Part shown: positions 9,755 through 22,430 of the stretch, piece after piece | How positions within the stretch are numbered: position 1 is the first letter of the stretch | Layout of the letters: every line of letters begins with the position of its first letter | Translations under genes and position numbers: made by a program | NCBI GenBank assembly: GCA_012931725.1 | Contig: CM022945.1 | Coordinates: 104,004,432-104,068,431, forward strand | DNA: 64,000 nucleotides | Direction: 5' to 3' | Source: Litsea cubeba | Taxonomy: Eukaryota; Streptophyta; Magnoliopsida; Laurales; Lauraceae | The notes under the pieces: model-generated | Databases searched by the model: none | Told to the model about the DNA's origin: nothing | What the model saw: the letters and a program-made list of their open reading frames with translations, nothing else

Positions 9755-11940
9755 AAATATCTATTTTGAGAATTAAGCGTGATAAACTTGTTTGACATTA
9801 ACGTATTAGATTTATTCCGAGATCATTTTCTTAATATAAATACTTCAATTTTCCAAAAAGAATGATGAGGGAGAGAGGCATCTCCATTCTATGCATTTCT
9901 AAATTTTCATTCAAATGAGGATGAGAGAAAATGCAACCAGATGTATTCCCAATTTCCCATCATGTGAGAACGAAGAAACATTTCCAAGAAGATCCTTTAG
10001 ACGTTATTAAAGTTACTTGCACTCGGTTTACAAAGATCCAAATGGGTTCTAAGGTTTGCAACATCAATGAAATTCTTACAGCAATGAATGACAATTAAAA
10101 GGTCTCCTGCCCTTATCTCGTTGTGCAACTACACTGCATTAAAAATTCAAAAAATTAACAAAGTCAAATCACATTTCACTGGCCTCTTGGTTGAAGAGCA
10201 AGAAAGGCCATGCATAAACCCATCTCAATGTAATGAGTCAGCTCTATTTCAAATTGATAAAGAGCTTCCGATAAGCCTTGAGTCTCGATTAAGAAAGCAA
10301 CAAAACCATTACTAGATGAAAATGCATGATAAATCCTTAACCTGATTTTCGGAAAGAACACCAGAAGTAGAGACCATTGTGACCTTGTTGTTTTAATTAA
10401 AGATGCCCCCACGATCATACGGCAAAGGCGGATTAACAAGCAAGCAAGCATTACACAATAGCCACTTGGGATCCACAAAAAAATATAGAAATGAAGCAAA
10501 TAAGACACATGAAACATGGATAATTGGGACAGAAGTAAAAGCACTGATCGTAGTAGCTTGAACATTCTCATTTAGCAATGGATATATTTTTCATTTATGA
10601 GTTTATATAAGACGACAACAATATCCTTGATATACCGGATAGCTGTTAGCTCCACCATATCCTTGAGTTCTCAAATTGACATTAGCTCCACTATATCCTT
10701 GATATGCCGAATAGGCGTTACCTCCACTTCCTTGATATCCCGAATAGGTGTTAGCTCCGCCAAATCCTTGAGTTCCCAAATTGACGTTAGCACCACCATT
10801 TCCTTCAAGTCCCAAATTGATGTGGGCTCCAGGATATGCAATAATATTTCCTTTGACTTGGGGGTTGTTCCCTCCCGCACCATACTGGGTATTTTACATG
10901 CAGCATCAGCTATAAAATGGTTAGGTAGTTGCAATATGAATCAATAAATAGGTGAGACGCAATTGATAGTAGTTTTTTTTTTCTTTTACAAGATAGAAAA
11001 AAAAGAACTTGATAGCATGTAAATGGGATCCATCTACCATTAATAGGAAGCTAAATCTGCTAATCAGGTTCGCCATGGAGGCAAAACTCGATCCTTGCAT
11101 CATTTTTTTGACTTTTGGACTAAATGAGAATGAAATCTATTTTCCCTGCTTTTTTTTCCTTGGTACATTGAGAGAGCTTAAAATTGGGGACATTGCTTTC
11201 GGAATCCAAAACGAATAAAACCATTAGTGGGTAGGGGATGTTTTAAATTTCTTTGACGTCCAAACACCCCTACCTAATTGCACTATCATTGAATATGGAC
11301 TTGGGAGAGAAAAGTAGAGAAGGATACCTGGTAACTCATAATTTACAAATGGTCTTGAAGTTGCAATTGAGAAGTTAGAAGCTGGCTTGTCGATCATAAG
11401 GCCTCCTATATCCAATTTATATAGAAAGGTTCTAGGGAGACAATGGGAATTATAGAACTTGAGAAACTTCCCCACAACGTGCTCAATTTTTTTTTTTTTT
11501 ACAATTTCATTAGTCTCCCAGCATTTCTCATCTCTGTAGACATCAATGAACTGTCAATAACAATTAAAATTAAAACTTGAATGGATATTATAATTGCTGC
11601 ATCAATTGACTTCTTATTTTACAGTTACCAAAAAGACGCAAAGTAGAGTCAAGCAAAATAATCATAAATAAATGTCTGCAGATTAGGCTTACATGAGTGA
11701 AAGTCTTGCTTTAGGACTTTGGCACAAATTTAAAAAAAAAAATAAAAATCTCTCTGAGTCAATGGAAGTTGGTGATACCGGCGGTACCATGGGTGGGTTG
11801 CAGCAACCCTTCGGCATTGGAACTCTTTCCTTCAGATTTCTTCTTTTTCCTTGTCCTAAACACTAAACACTAGACACTAAATGGTGATTGTCCTCCAGGT
11901 AATTAGAGATTAGAGTTTTCTTGCAAGCAACTTTAAAAAG
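9755..11940 (-). repeat. Family G locus, copy A
   Basis: The longest contiguous family G unit. In minus-strand order it holds a promoter/5' region (about 11940-11110), the gene body (11103-10603) and a 3' flank (10600-9755). It is colinear with copy E (59733-61790), in the same orientation, and inverted relative to copy B (15650-16684). Shared 5' landmarks are AGGATACCTGGTAACTCA, AGTGGTCTTGAAGTTGCAAT and GGGAGACAATGG. Confidence 0.8.
10603..11103 (-). pseudogene. Glycine/asparagine-rich repeat protein, family G copy A
   Basis: I do not recognise a named family. The 3' exon reads AGGNNPQVKGNI followed by repeats of about 11 residues: GGANVNLGTQGF, GGANTYSGYQG, GGNAYSAYQGY, SGANVNLRTQGY, GGANSYPVYQGY, then a stop. 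A possible first exon (11103 downward) reads MANLISRFSFLLMVDG with a hydrophobic stretch that could be a signal sequence, but exon joining is uncertain: the CTGCAG acceptor of copies B and E is CTGCAT here. The acceptor change makes copy A doubtful as a functional gene although its repeat exon has no stop. The low-complexity Gly/Asn/Gln/Tyr repeats suggest a secreted or RNA-associated glycine-rich protein, which is inference only. Confidence 0.5.
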
Positions 11941-12710
11941 TGATGAATCCAAAACAACAAAGTATTACAAAGTGAAATGCAAATAATGGGTACAACTAAT
12001 CATAGATAACATGCTAAAATTAATTTACCAATAATTTGAACTAAGCATGTAATATATGATGTGGAAAAGAAAAGCTTACTTAGAGATTTGACTCAATGAA
12101 TCCATGCTTTAGCTTTTCAAATTACCCAATAACTTTTCCTAGCTCTCCCACCTCCCTTGACTCTCAAAAGACTCAAAAGGGTTGGCCCAAATCCCAAGGA
12201 AGAGCTCAAATTATAGCAAAAAAAGTGTTCTAATGGCTCTTTGTTCGGTTGACTGAATTTCAATTCGGTTGACCGAACTCCCAACTGTCAAATTCCCAAC
12301 GGTCGGATTTGTGAGCACTGTAAACTGTGAAAATTCGGTTGACCGAAATCTCCAATTCAGTTGATCGTGACCTAATTTTCTCTAAAATATGATATGAAAG
12401 TGATTTTCTAAAGAGGGAGTGTCATGTTCAGTTTCATGTTTAGATCAATCGAAACATGAACTAAAATGCCTAAGATGATTTGAAAGACTAAATTCATAGG
12501 CTTGCATGATTCGAAAATCTTCCTTTTAAAATTAATGCATCCAAGTTCAAAAACCAAAACATGCATGTAACATAAGTTCTAAAAGTTTTCCAATCAATGC
12601 ATGTGAAAATCAAGATTTCAAGTTTTTAAAAAACAATGCTCAAGTGAAAATTCAAATAATGATAACATGATAATGCATCCATCAAATTGCAACACATAAA
12701 ATCCCTAACA
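11941..12710 (-). mobile_element. Probable solo LTR with GGTTGACC palindromes
   Basis: Similarity between copy A and copy E ends at 11940. The following segment begins TGATGAATCC and ends ATCCCTAACA, so both strands show TG...CA, and in minus sense it starts TGTTAGGGATTTTATGTG, an LTR-like start. It contains the palindrome TTCGGTTGACCGAA and variants (12248-12365). I could not find a matching 5-bp target duplication, so the limits rest on the TG...CA ends and the broken homology. Confidence 0.5.
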
Positions 12711-14750
12711 GGGAGGTGCGTTTGGAAACACCACGCCACCACGGTCATGTTTGGCAACCAAATCTTTAGGGGTCATTTTTTTCAGTGCATTTACATATGT
12801 AAATGAACCCATATGCTACCATTACACACCATTTATGTTTGTTTTGGAAATTTACAAATCTTGTGTGTAAATGACATGTGCATTTGGTGTGATTTTTGTG
12901 GGAACAAGTGCCTGAAACTTCAACCATGAGGAGAGGTGTGAAACAGAATCACACCATCCTTGCTTCCGCCCTGCTACAGTACCAAAACGGCCAAGGACGC
13001 CTTTTTCATTTTTTTTTTTTTTACAATAGGCCACTACATCATGATCTGAACTGTTCATATTGTTAGGGAGATAAACAACGGCTACAGTAACAAATTGCAA
13101 CCGTTGGATCATCATAATGTGTGATAAATTTACAATAAAGTGCAAACCGTTAGATGTGTATTTCTGGGTTTTTGTGGGGCCCATTTGCACAATCAGAACC
13201 GTTAGTTCTTGTTAGAATTTTAGTTGGCTAATACTGTTATCTTGAACAAAACTCAGAGTCCTAATTGAATTGTATTTTCTATTTCTTTTAGAATAGGACT
13301 ATGAAGGAAGCCTTTGGTTTGTGAAGACCTCTTCGGAAGACCTTGATAAACTTAAAAGTGTTCCAAAGTAATCAAAAGACCTCAAAAGAGAATTTCCCGG
13401 ACAAACTCATCAGGCTGCAGTTGCTTTGACAGAACCCAGTCTTGCTATAGCGAGACTGAACCTCGCTATAGCGAGGAGCAGTTCTGTCAATGACAGAATG
13501 CAGTCTCGCTATAGCGAGCTGAGAGCCAAACAGGACTCTTGTTTGCTACGTTTCCAAACTTCTTCTACGAGTCCTGTTTTATTTCTAAGAGGATTTTGCA
13601 CGAACCTTAGGCTATTTATTAACCCTTTGCATCCACAAACAAGATACAGAAGATATAATATTCACTTGAGTTTTTAAGATTCATCTCTGGAGAGTTTTGT
13701 GGGCTTAATTGTGCAAGGGAGATTGTGCTGAAGACTTATTCTTTTTCCCTGTGATCAAGCACCTTGAAGGGGCATTTAAGGTGGGTTTCAAGCTAGCACG
13801 TGGAAGATGAACGGCGGGTCGTCGGCAAGTTCTTCACAGTCCTTTTAGGTTGGGTTACAACTACGTTAAAGGTCTAGTGAGTTCACTTGTAATTTTCATA
13901 TTATAGTGCTTTGCCTTCGGTGGTCTCTACCACCCGTGGTTTTTTCCCGAGTTGGGTTTTCCACGTAAAAACCTGTGTCTCTTCCTATTTTGTGGTGATT
14001 TATTCTTATTTGGACTTAGGTTAATTAATTAGTTTAATTATCTGCATTTGGAATTCATATAATAATCTGAGAAAAGACCTTAGCCTGTGTTAAGGCTTAA
14101 ATAGATGGTTAAGTAAAACCTTCAGTTCTCTTTAAAAGGATGTTTCCAGCTCGGAGGGCAGATCTCATGAGTTGATTCAATGTGGATATTTTTTAGAAAG
14201 ATACCAACCGTTGGATACGTTCACTATTGTCACAGTACATACCACTAGTTGAAAAAGCAGTCCGTTTTTTTCCAAATTCTTTGATCATCTAGGCCTCTAA
14301 TGCAAGATCAGAACAGTAGAAACTCTTCATAAGTCCATAAACGGCTAGTTGCTCAAGTTCCAACTGTGGATCCTTTATGGATTGTGAGATATTTGCAAAA
14401 AAGAAAAGAAAAGCCTAGTCTGTTTGATCTTCAATTCTGATTTTTTGTGGCCCTCTTTTTCATGATCCAAACCGTTAATCCTCTTTAGAAGGCCAACAAT
14501 GCTTCATGGGTTAAATCTCATCACTTGATTCATCATGGATATTTCAAATTTTATGAAAAAATCATGAAAGAATATGAACCGTTAGATGCAATCAAATTCA
14601 CATTTGAAGAGGTGTGAAAATGACAAACAACGGACTATGTTTCACATGTGACTCATTTGCATATGTAAATGACTCGCATGTGATTTGTTTACATATGTAA
14701 AGCATTTTCACATCACATGTGAAATTAACAAACGAACCATTAAGGAAAAG
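12711..14750. mobile_element. DNA-transposon-like block with TTTACATATGTAAA ends
   Basis: Both ends carry copies of the palindrome ACATATGTAAA and ACATGTGA (12790-12870 and 14640-14735). The edges read GTGCGTTTGG on the left and AACAAACGAACC on the right, in inverted orientation. The interior has repeated tracts such as ACCGTTGGAT and ACCGTTAGATG but no protein. Class is uncertain. A solo LTR is inserted at 13210-14124. Confidence 0.4.
13210..14124 (+). mobile_element. Solo LTR, copia type, 915 bp
   Basis: Starts TGTTAGAATTTTAG and ends AAAACCTTCA, flanked by a perfect 5-bp duplication GTTCT (13205-13209 and 14125-14129). With the LTR removed, the flanks join to ACCGTTAGTTCTCTTTAAAAGG, which matches a neighbouring repeat at 14470, confirming a clean insertion. 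The 3' part (GTGGTTTTTTCCCGAGTTGG, then TTTTCCACGTAAAAAC) is typical of the region around copia transcript ends. The palindrome CTCGCTATAGCGAG and close variants occur at 13441-13520. Confidence 0.9.
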
Positions 14751-14861
14751 ATTTTTGGTTTCCCTCGTATTGTGGTAAATCCATGTTTGGCAATTGTAAA
14801 TTTTCGAGGATTTAAATGAATGAAAATCTTTATTTGTTAGGATCTTCAGATCCGAAACCCA

Positions 14862-14889
<28 letters not shown>
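14862..14889 (+). repeat. Poly-C tract
   Basis: A 28-base C homopolymer. The minus-strand polyglycine frame over it is an artefact. Confidence 0.95.
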
Positions 14890-14892
<3 letters not shown>

Positions 14893-15649
14893 ATAAGATT
14901 TGAAAATCCCTACTTTAGTGGATTTACACACTCAATCCTATTTTTTCATCTATATGTATCGATACACACTAATATCAATGTAAAGTCCTCAACTATATAA
15001 ATCACCAATGATGAATCCTTATTCTAGTGGTAGTGAAGAATCATCAAATATATAGATTCCTCGTCTGTTACCAAACATGTTCCAAAAGTCCATCAATGAT
15101 TCCTATTTTTTTTAGACGTAGATGGGTAAAGCCAAAGGTGGTGTGGGTAAGTATATAAAGATTTCAAAATAAATACCGAAAGTCCAGCAAGCATTCCTAT
15201 TTTTTTTTTTAGACGTAGGTAGGTAATGCCAAAGGCGTTGTAAGGAAGTATATAAAGATTTCAAAAAAGGCTGATCCTTCCCGTCCCCATTTTACGTTCT
15301 TCTATAAAACTTTTCATCCTAACTCTCACACGCGTCGATCAATTTTAAAAGAAAGCCCAAAAAAAAAAAAAAAAAAAAAACAAATGCGACGAGACGAGGG
15401 AGCCAGGGGGACAACTCAATCATAGGGACATGTGAGGGGAACACAATCTTAGACTTTTTTTTTTTTTTTTTTATACTTGTGCTGAAGTCCAAGTCTTTCT
15501 TTAATGTAAACCTTATCCTCATGACATTCATTTATGATTATTTTACTTTGACTATAATCTACGTCTTCTTGGTAACTGTAAATAAGAACTCGGCCCAATG
15601 AATTGATGCAGCTGTTATAATGTCCATTCAAATTTCAATTTTAATTGTA
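14890..15649. repeat. Spacer with imperfect tandem duplication (about 15075-15275)
   Basis: Two diverged copies share AGTCCAKCAAKSATTCCTA, a T-run, AGACGTAGRTRGGTAA, GCCAAAGG and AAGTATATAAAGATTTCAAA. The unit is about 115 bp. Long A and T runs at 15360 and 15455 follow. No gene is seen. Confidence 0.6.
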
Positions 15650-16684
15650 ATCGACAGATCATTGTAAAACAAATTGAGCACATTGCAGGGAAGTTTCTCA
15701 AGTTTTATAAATGCCATTGAAACCCTAGCATTTTTCTATATAAATTGGATCGGAGGTCTTCTGATCTACAAGCCCGCTTCTAACTTCTCAATCACAACTT
15801 CAAGACCACATATTTATAAATAATGAGTTACCAAGTATCCTTTTCTCCTTTTCTCTCCCAAGTCCATATTCAATCATAGTGCAATTAAGTGGGGATATTT
15901 GGACGTAAAAGAAATCCAAAACATCCCATACGCACTAATGGTTTTAATTAATGGTTCTGGATTCCAAAAGCAATGTCCACAATTTTCAGCTCTCAAGCAT
16001 GGAAAATAGATTTCATTCACCATCTTTTAGTTCTAAACCCATAAAAATGATGAATGGATCGACTTATGCCTCAATGGCGAACCTGATTAGTAGATTTGGC
16101 TGATTGATGATAAATGGACCCATTTACGTACCATGAAGTTCCTTTTTCCATGGGCAAAGAACAAAAAAGATTTTACTATCAATTGGGTGACACCTTTTTA
16201 TGGATTCATATTGCAAGTACCTAACCGTTTTATGGCTGATGCTGCAGGGCAATACCCAGGATATATGGCGCGGGAGGGAACAACCCACAGGTCCAAGGGA
16301 ATATCAGTGCAGGTACTGGAGGTAACGTCAATTTGAGACTTTAAGGAAATGGTGGAGCAAACGTCAATGTGGGAACTCAAGGATATGGTGGAGGTAATGT
16401 CACTTCAGGAAATCAAGTAATTGGTGGAGGCAACATCAATATAGGAACTCAAGGATATGGTGGAGTTAACGTCAATACGGGATTCAAGGATGTGGTGGTG
16501 GTGCATGCCTGGACTCAGAAATGAAAAATATATCACCACTGAATGAGAATGTTGAAGCTACTACCATCAGTGCATTTCCTTGTGTCCCAATTATCCATGT
16601 TTCATGTGTATCTTATTTAATGTTTAAGCTTTGTCTACTATCAACCAAGCCCGGTTACTACAAGTGATCATATAGGACAATAAC
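15650..16684 (+). pseudogene. Family G copy B, gene body (inverted, broken by CACTA)
   Basis: Colinear reverse-complement match of copies A and E. After a CTGCAG acceptor at about 16247 the exon encodes AGGNNPQVQGNI and repeats such as GGANVNVGTQGYGG and GGGNINIGTQGYGG. A TAA interrupts it (about 16342, where the paralogues have GAA), and a one-base loss near 16480 shifts the C-terminus. The 3' region (CCCAATTATCCATGTTTCATG) runs to 16684 and resumes after the CACTA element at 27299. It is therefore a pseudogene split by insertion. Confidence 0.7.
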
Positions 16685-17069
16685 CACTACAACAAAAAAC
16701 ACCTTTGGTGACATGAAAAATTATCACCAAAGGCCCATTTTTTGTCACCTATTATCTTTGGTGACACAGGATGGGGTGTCATTGTATCCATGACACTAAA
16801 AGTCAATGGTGACAAAATTTTTGCACTTGTCACGAAATGATGTCAACGGTGACAAAAATATGGTGTCACGGAAGAAAGATTTTCCGTGACATAGTAGGGT
16901 GTCACTAAAAGCAATGGTGACAAAAGTACAGGTGGCATAGAAAAGATATCTTTTGTGACAAAAATTGTCACTAAAAGTGTTTTTCTTGACAACCAAATGA
17001 GTGTCACCAATAATATTACCAGGTTGACACTCAATGGTGACATACTCTTTTTGTCACAAAAAAATACAA

Positions 17070-18864
17070 TCAAAATATTTGTGCCACCCAAATTATCATT
17101 TCACACCTGCTTACAAAGTTTCAAATATTTATATCCAGATACACCCATTAACAAAACTTATACCACAAAAGATGCAAACTATCATTCAAATCAAATATCC
17201 AACAAGTCAACATTCTAATATATAAGTTCACAACCCTTCAAAATATTCATCATTCAACAATAAACACTTCAAAGTTAATAGCTTTAACATAACTACAAAA
17301 CAACCATACAAGGTGTGTCGGTTCAAATTAATTACAAAAATAATTCAAAACAAGTAACTCCATGCATCTTGGTGATCATCTTGGTTAACTGCCAAAAAGT
17401 CTTCAACTCCATCTTCGTCATCTTGGTTAACTGCCAAAAAGTAACTCCATCTTGATAGTTACCTACCTGTATAAAATCGCAACAAAAAAATATAATTATT
17501 TAACACTAGAATTGGGAGCTTTCTTCCCTGTACATAAATGTGACATCTATACTATATTGCATGCATTTACTTATTGAGAACTTTTTTTTTTTCGTTTTTT
17601 GAAGAATGACGATATATTGGATGCCATTATCCAATTACTCACAAAAAGAGATTACAAGGGAGGAAAATATATTGATCTAAAGCTAATGACAAGAGAATCA
17701 ACAATAAGCACACACAGTGGCGAACCCACTCCGGTAAAGTCCAAAGAGAACAACACTCATTGGGAGCATTTATGAATGTGTATTACCTCTCAACTATGCA
17801 AGGATTACAATTCATATATGTAACTGGACAAATCCATAGCTTGTTAGAACAGCCCCAGGCAATTTTAATGAAGCCACATCAACACATGCATTTTTTAGAG
17901 TTGAAAAATATACACATTAAATAAAGGGTGGTTTACTTCTTCACCCACAGTCACTGATCCAAAGAAAAGAAAAAAAAACATCTTAATTAATACTTCTTCT
18001 GCAAGCTAACTATAACATAATAAAGTTTTCGGTAAGGAAAAATGAAATGATATTCACAAAGACATGAACCTTGACATGAAAATATATTCAGGAGACAACA
18101 ACTGAACAATAGCGACGGTAGAGAACTTATCAATGCTTAGGTCATTTTTTATGGTCATTTTTATATATTCATATTTAATGTTCATTTTTAACCACTAATG
18201 CATGAATTATTTCTTATATATTAACTTCCTACATTTTCTATGCAAACAAACATGCTCTTAAGGTTATTGTTCACTACTGTGTGAACTGGATATTTTCAAT
18301 GGAAGCACATTTAACAACATTTGAACCAAATGGGAGATTTGATTCATTATAAGTGGTAAGGAATTCTTGGCATTAAAAACAACAGTAGAACATTAATTAC
18401 ATAACAGAGAGCAAAACAAAATCAAGAAGATGGGAAAGAAGCTTTGATGATCCCTTCAAACTATAATGAAATCAAGCAGTTTTGAGTTCTAAACATAGTT
18501 CTTATATGGAACTTTTGGAGTCAACACTAGGCCATAAATAAAGACTTTCCAAGTTGTAGTTGAGTTGTATTGTATGCTAATAAAAAAAAAAACTTATACT
18601 CGCATAATAAAAAAATATATAAATTTCATAGTTGGCTCCATGAAGTCTGCAAAGTTGAATTAACTCAAATTTGTTGTCTGTCAATTTGAGGGGACATTTT
18701 TTCTGCAACTGGGATGTGACCAACATAAGGGAAGGGTTGAACAAGAGAAATGAGAGTCATCTCTAAACAGAGTAAGTAAGAACTTCATCTAAAAATGGTT
18801 CCCACTTCCCCACCCTCCCCTGTAGCTGCTTTGTTTGGACCCTTGGGGATCGACTATTAATACC
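17070..18864. other. CACTA 1 interior, no gene recognised
   Basis: AT-rich sequence with a short direct repeat of ATCTTGGTTAACTGCCAAAA (17380 and 17422). It may be introns of captured host sequence on the minus strand; no exon is supported. Confidence 0.35.
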
Positions 18865-19161
18865 TTAAATGCGACTAGTATAATTTAAAGATTTACCACC
18901 ATTGGAATGTAAATCATGAGATTTTTTATGTGCTTGCGGATCTTCATGCCCTGGACTACCAGAAAATGCTCTTGTCTGGTTAAATGAGTTCTGCAAAATA
19001 CTTGTTCTTCTTGTATTTTGGAAAGAATCTACCGCTTCAGAAGGACAATGTTCTCCATCATTTTTCTGAACTGCTGGTGCAGTTATGCCTGGCCTTAAGT
19101 AGTTCTTGCATGCCATGTCAAAGCAACTGAGAGCTTTCCATGCCTGACAAAGGGAATCCAT
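18865..19161 (-). other. Exon-like open frame, unidentified
   Basis: A 98-codon open frame with ordinary amino-acid composition (contains AWKALSCFDMACKNYLRP and NTRRTSILQNSFNQT). TTTGTCAG precedes GCATGG at its 5' end and a GGTAAAT donor-like site lies near its 3' end (about 18885), so it could be a real captured exon of about 250 bp. I recognise no family. It lies on the same strand as the PABN exons 7.4 kb upstream in the same CACTA element. Confidence 0.35.
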
Positions 19162-19401
19162 TACACAAGAGTCTAGAAACCTTCAAAGTTCAAACTAATG
19201 CATGCCGATTGTGCACATATCAATGCAACATGATATGCAAACACACATTGCATATGCATGCACCACCAAAAGAAAAGATTAGAAAAGAAGAGAAACTTCA
19301 GAATTTGCCAATAAGGAGTCAGTTTTATGTTCGAGCTAAGCTTACGCCAGTTGGTCTCAGTAAAGCCTAAGTAAGACAATAAAGATGCATCGCAAAGAAC
19401 G

Positions 19402-19543
19402 ATTTTCTCCTGCGCACCCATGCACTGCACACTGCACATCAGTGCCATTCGTCACAGAGGACGAGGTGAAATTCAGGAGGGATGGTGCCTTTGGCAATGA
19501 TCCAGATGCACGCTACTGCAGGAGTGCATGCGCAGGAGAAAAT
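19402..19543. mobile_element. Foldback MITE, 142 bp
   Basis: Perfect 15-bp inverted ends ATTTTCTCCTGCGCA / TGCGCAGGAGAAAAT, with further internal TGCACTGCA-type complementarity. No clear target duplication was defined. Confidence 0.65.
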
Positions 19544-20752
19544 TTTCCAGCACAACAATGGGTTCATGGCCTCCTGCCATGATTCACATTCAACCAACAA
19601 ATTAAGCGTACCTTCTCAATTTTTGGACTCTGCACCATATCAACATTTCGAATTACACAAAACATAGACCTGAAATGAGCAAATATATGAGAACTTATTG
19701 TTATAACCAAAAGAAAGTTCAAATTGATCCAGAGCAACTCGCAAATCCAAAAATCATTATAAATTGCAAATAGAGTAACCAGATGAGAAAAGTAGCTGTT
19801 TAGAGCAAAAAAAAAACACTACACCTATAAGAGATTTTAAAACAATAATTACAGTCAATAAAAATAATAGAGTACTACATGCAAGCAGATTCAAACATGT
19901 TCAGAGATTACTTGATACTTGCCACAAGGCAGAGCAGTGAGACCTGTAATTGAATGAACAAAATGGCAGAAAAAGAAAATAGCAGGAACCATAAGGGTCA
20001 ATAAAAAAAATTAATATATAAATGTGTTATTTTACTATAAATAATCGCTTCTTTTTTTTTTTTTGCCATAAAAACATTCGCATTTGTTTGAAAAGCCCTT
20101 AGATTAAGTAGTAAGAAGTGGCATGCTAGATTGCACATTGACAGATAATATAGTTCTAAATATGGATGAACTGGAAAGTAGAACTTACAAAGGTTATACC
20201 AAATATGTGGTATAAATTAAGCCTCCATATTGATGATGCTGTGGTTTATGAGAATACTTTTTTATTTCATGAAAATATTTTCTCCAAAAACATTTATATA
20301 AAGAATCTCAGAAATGCAATAATTGACAGAAAATTTTATCTTCCAATAGTTGATAATTGACAGCATGTATATTTATTTGAATAATTATTCAAATATAGAG
20401 ATTGCTTCCAGAACAACCTGAAATTAAAAGAACTAAAAGAGTTATAGTGTTATACAGTAAAAAAAGGGAAGAAAGAGAGGAGCAGGAGTCAACTGATATG
20501 ATGGAAATAGACAGCCATAACAAGTGACATGAGAATTCAAATTATGCCCTATACTTTTGTTATCTCTCTTATCCGGGCTTCCCACAGCCACTAATCTTTC
20601 ACAGTTGTCCATCACTGTAATTGCCAAAAAAAAAAAAAAAACTAAACTAAACTAAACTTTCAACTCTGGAAATGAAGTGACATCTTGAATTCTGTGTTCT
20701 TAAACTTTAGGAAAAGGACCCTGGCCGAGAACTGCATCCGTCATCTGATCCT
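19544..20752. other. CACTA 1 interior, no gene recognised
   Basis: AT-rich sequence; only short open frames that look random. Confidence 0.35.
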
Positions 20753-21419
20753 TGTCGCGACCCGGTCCCGAGATCTGATTAGCTCGGACAGACCCCGAGT
20801 CGCGAATGCATACTTACTCCCGTAAACTCCGAATTAACATAAAGTTAAAACGAAATCCACAAGGGATATCAAATACCATACCTGTCAACTGTATACAATG
20901 GCGGAAATTATACATTGACAAAATACAATACAAACGTTTAATCTACATTCTAGAAAGTCAACCACTGCATATTTATATACAATGCAGTATACAAAACCTA
21001 TAAAATAAAACCTTCCAATTATTTCCAGAATAGTTTTAGTCGATTCGCACTCCGAATATTTACACCCATTCGTTCAACGTCCTCTGCTGATGGCGCGGAC
21101 AACAGGGCCTGCGATGTCATCAATAACACCGTGAACACGACGGTTCAACAATGTACATACAGTTCTATGATAGTACATGTTATCATATTATTAATCAATA
21201 ATCACATATATAAGAACTTGTCAATTTACCAATTTAACAGTTCTATATGAGTCGATACAATTCTACATTACCAGATATAATCAGTAGAATCAAGTAATAA
21301 CTATTACTTATGACTACAACAATAGATTTACATTTCATCTCATTTTATGCTTTCAAACGAAAGCTGTTCAGTATATTTGTTAACACCAATATCAGTTAGT
21401 TATATATTTATAAAATAAT

Positions 21420-21650
21420 CCTCTTTGGCTCATGGGCTCACGCCACCTGGCTCTGGCCTACATGTTGCCTCAAGGTTTTAGTATATGATATGGCTCGCGC
21501 CACCTGGCTCTGGCCTACGTGTTGCCCAGCTCATGGACTCGCGCCACCTGGCTCTGATCCAATTTTGCCTATGATGTGCCAGCTCATGGACTCGCGCCAC
21601 CTGGCTCTGATCCAATTTTGCCTATGATGTGTGGGCTTTCCAGTGTCTTG
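21420..21650 (+). repeat. Tandem repeat inside the solo LTR
   Basis: Three to four units of about 55-60 bp containing GCTCATGGACTCGCGCCACC, TGGCTCTGATCC and TTTGCCTATGATGTG; the first units are diverged. Confidence 0.8.
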
Positions 21651-22069
21651 ATCAGAGATCACTGGTATCACCACGGAGCTCCGGAAGGCTCCTAGCTCAT
21701 CTACTGCAGTAGGAATTCTTAATTCTTCATTACATTCCGTTCAGTAATTCAGTGTATGAAACAAGTTCAGCTCTATATGAGCTTTATGAAACATTAAATA
21801 GTATAGCTCTACATTCAGCTTAAGAATTATAATTCCATTTTAATGCGGAATTCAAAGTTAAGTCTATGCAATCCTATTCAACATTATTAAGACTTCTAAA
21901 CCAAACAATTGAGTGAAACTTTCGTTATCCAATGCACGTGTTATCCTTGATGAACATCACTATATATTGAATTGTGCATTCGAAGAACTTAGTTTACACC
22001 TATGTAGGTTTAGACATTAACATGAAACAGCCTGTAGACATTAGGCTTCAAAAACAGATAATTCTGCAC

Positions 22070-22430
22070 AGCGTCGGTTCACTCGTCGGTCAGACTATCG
22101 GTCGACCGACAGCTTCAGGGCGGTTGACCGACGACGTGTCGGTCGGAATTCCAGCGAGCTGGAATTCCCTGAATTCTGAACCATTCATGTGTTATCGGTC
22201 GACCTATCGGTCGACCGACCTCATCATATCGGCTGACCGACATCGCGTCGGTCAGAAATCCAGAGAGCTGGATTTTCACTTCATCCTCTGAATCATACTG
22301 TCGGTCAGGTCACCGGTTGACCGACCATGCATTGGTTCGAGTTTCAGGGAACTGAAATTCAATGAAAACAGGTTCTATACCTGTCGGTTCACTCGTCGGT
22401 CGACCTGTCGGTCGACCGACAGTCACCCAG
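22070..22430 (+). repeat. Cluster of GGTCGACC palindromes in LTR
   Basis: At least eight occurrences of CGGTCGACCG or near-palindromes (GTCGGTCGACCGAC, CGGTTGACCG) separated by 20-60 bases. A second short palindrome, CCAGCGAGCTGG or CCAGAGAGCTGG, lies between them. The repeats lie in the 3' half of the solo LTR. Confidence 0.85.

Noticed and set aside
11936..12715. 5-bp target duplication for the 11941-12710 LTR
   Set aside because: Left AAAAG and right GGGAG do not match; only TG...CA ends and broken homology support it.
14598..14891. 97-codon minus-strand ORF
   Set aside because: It begins with polyglycine from a C homopolymer; no protein features.
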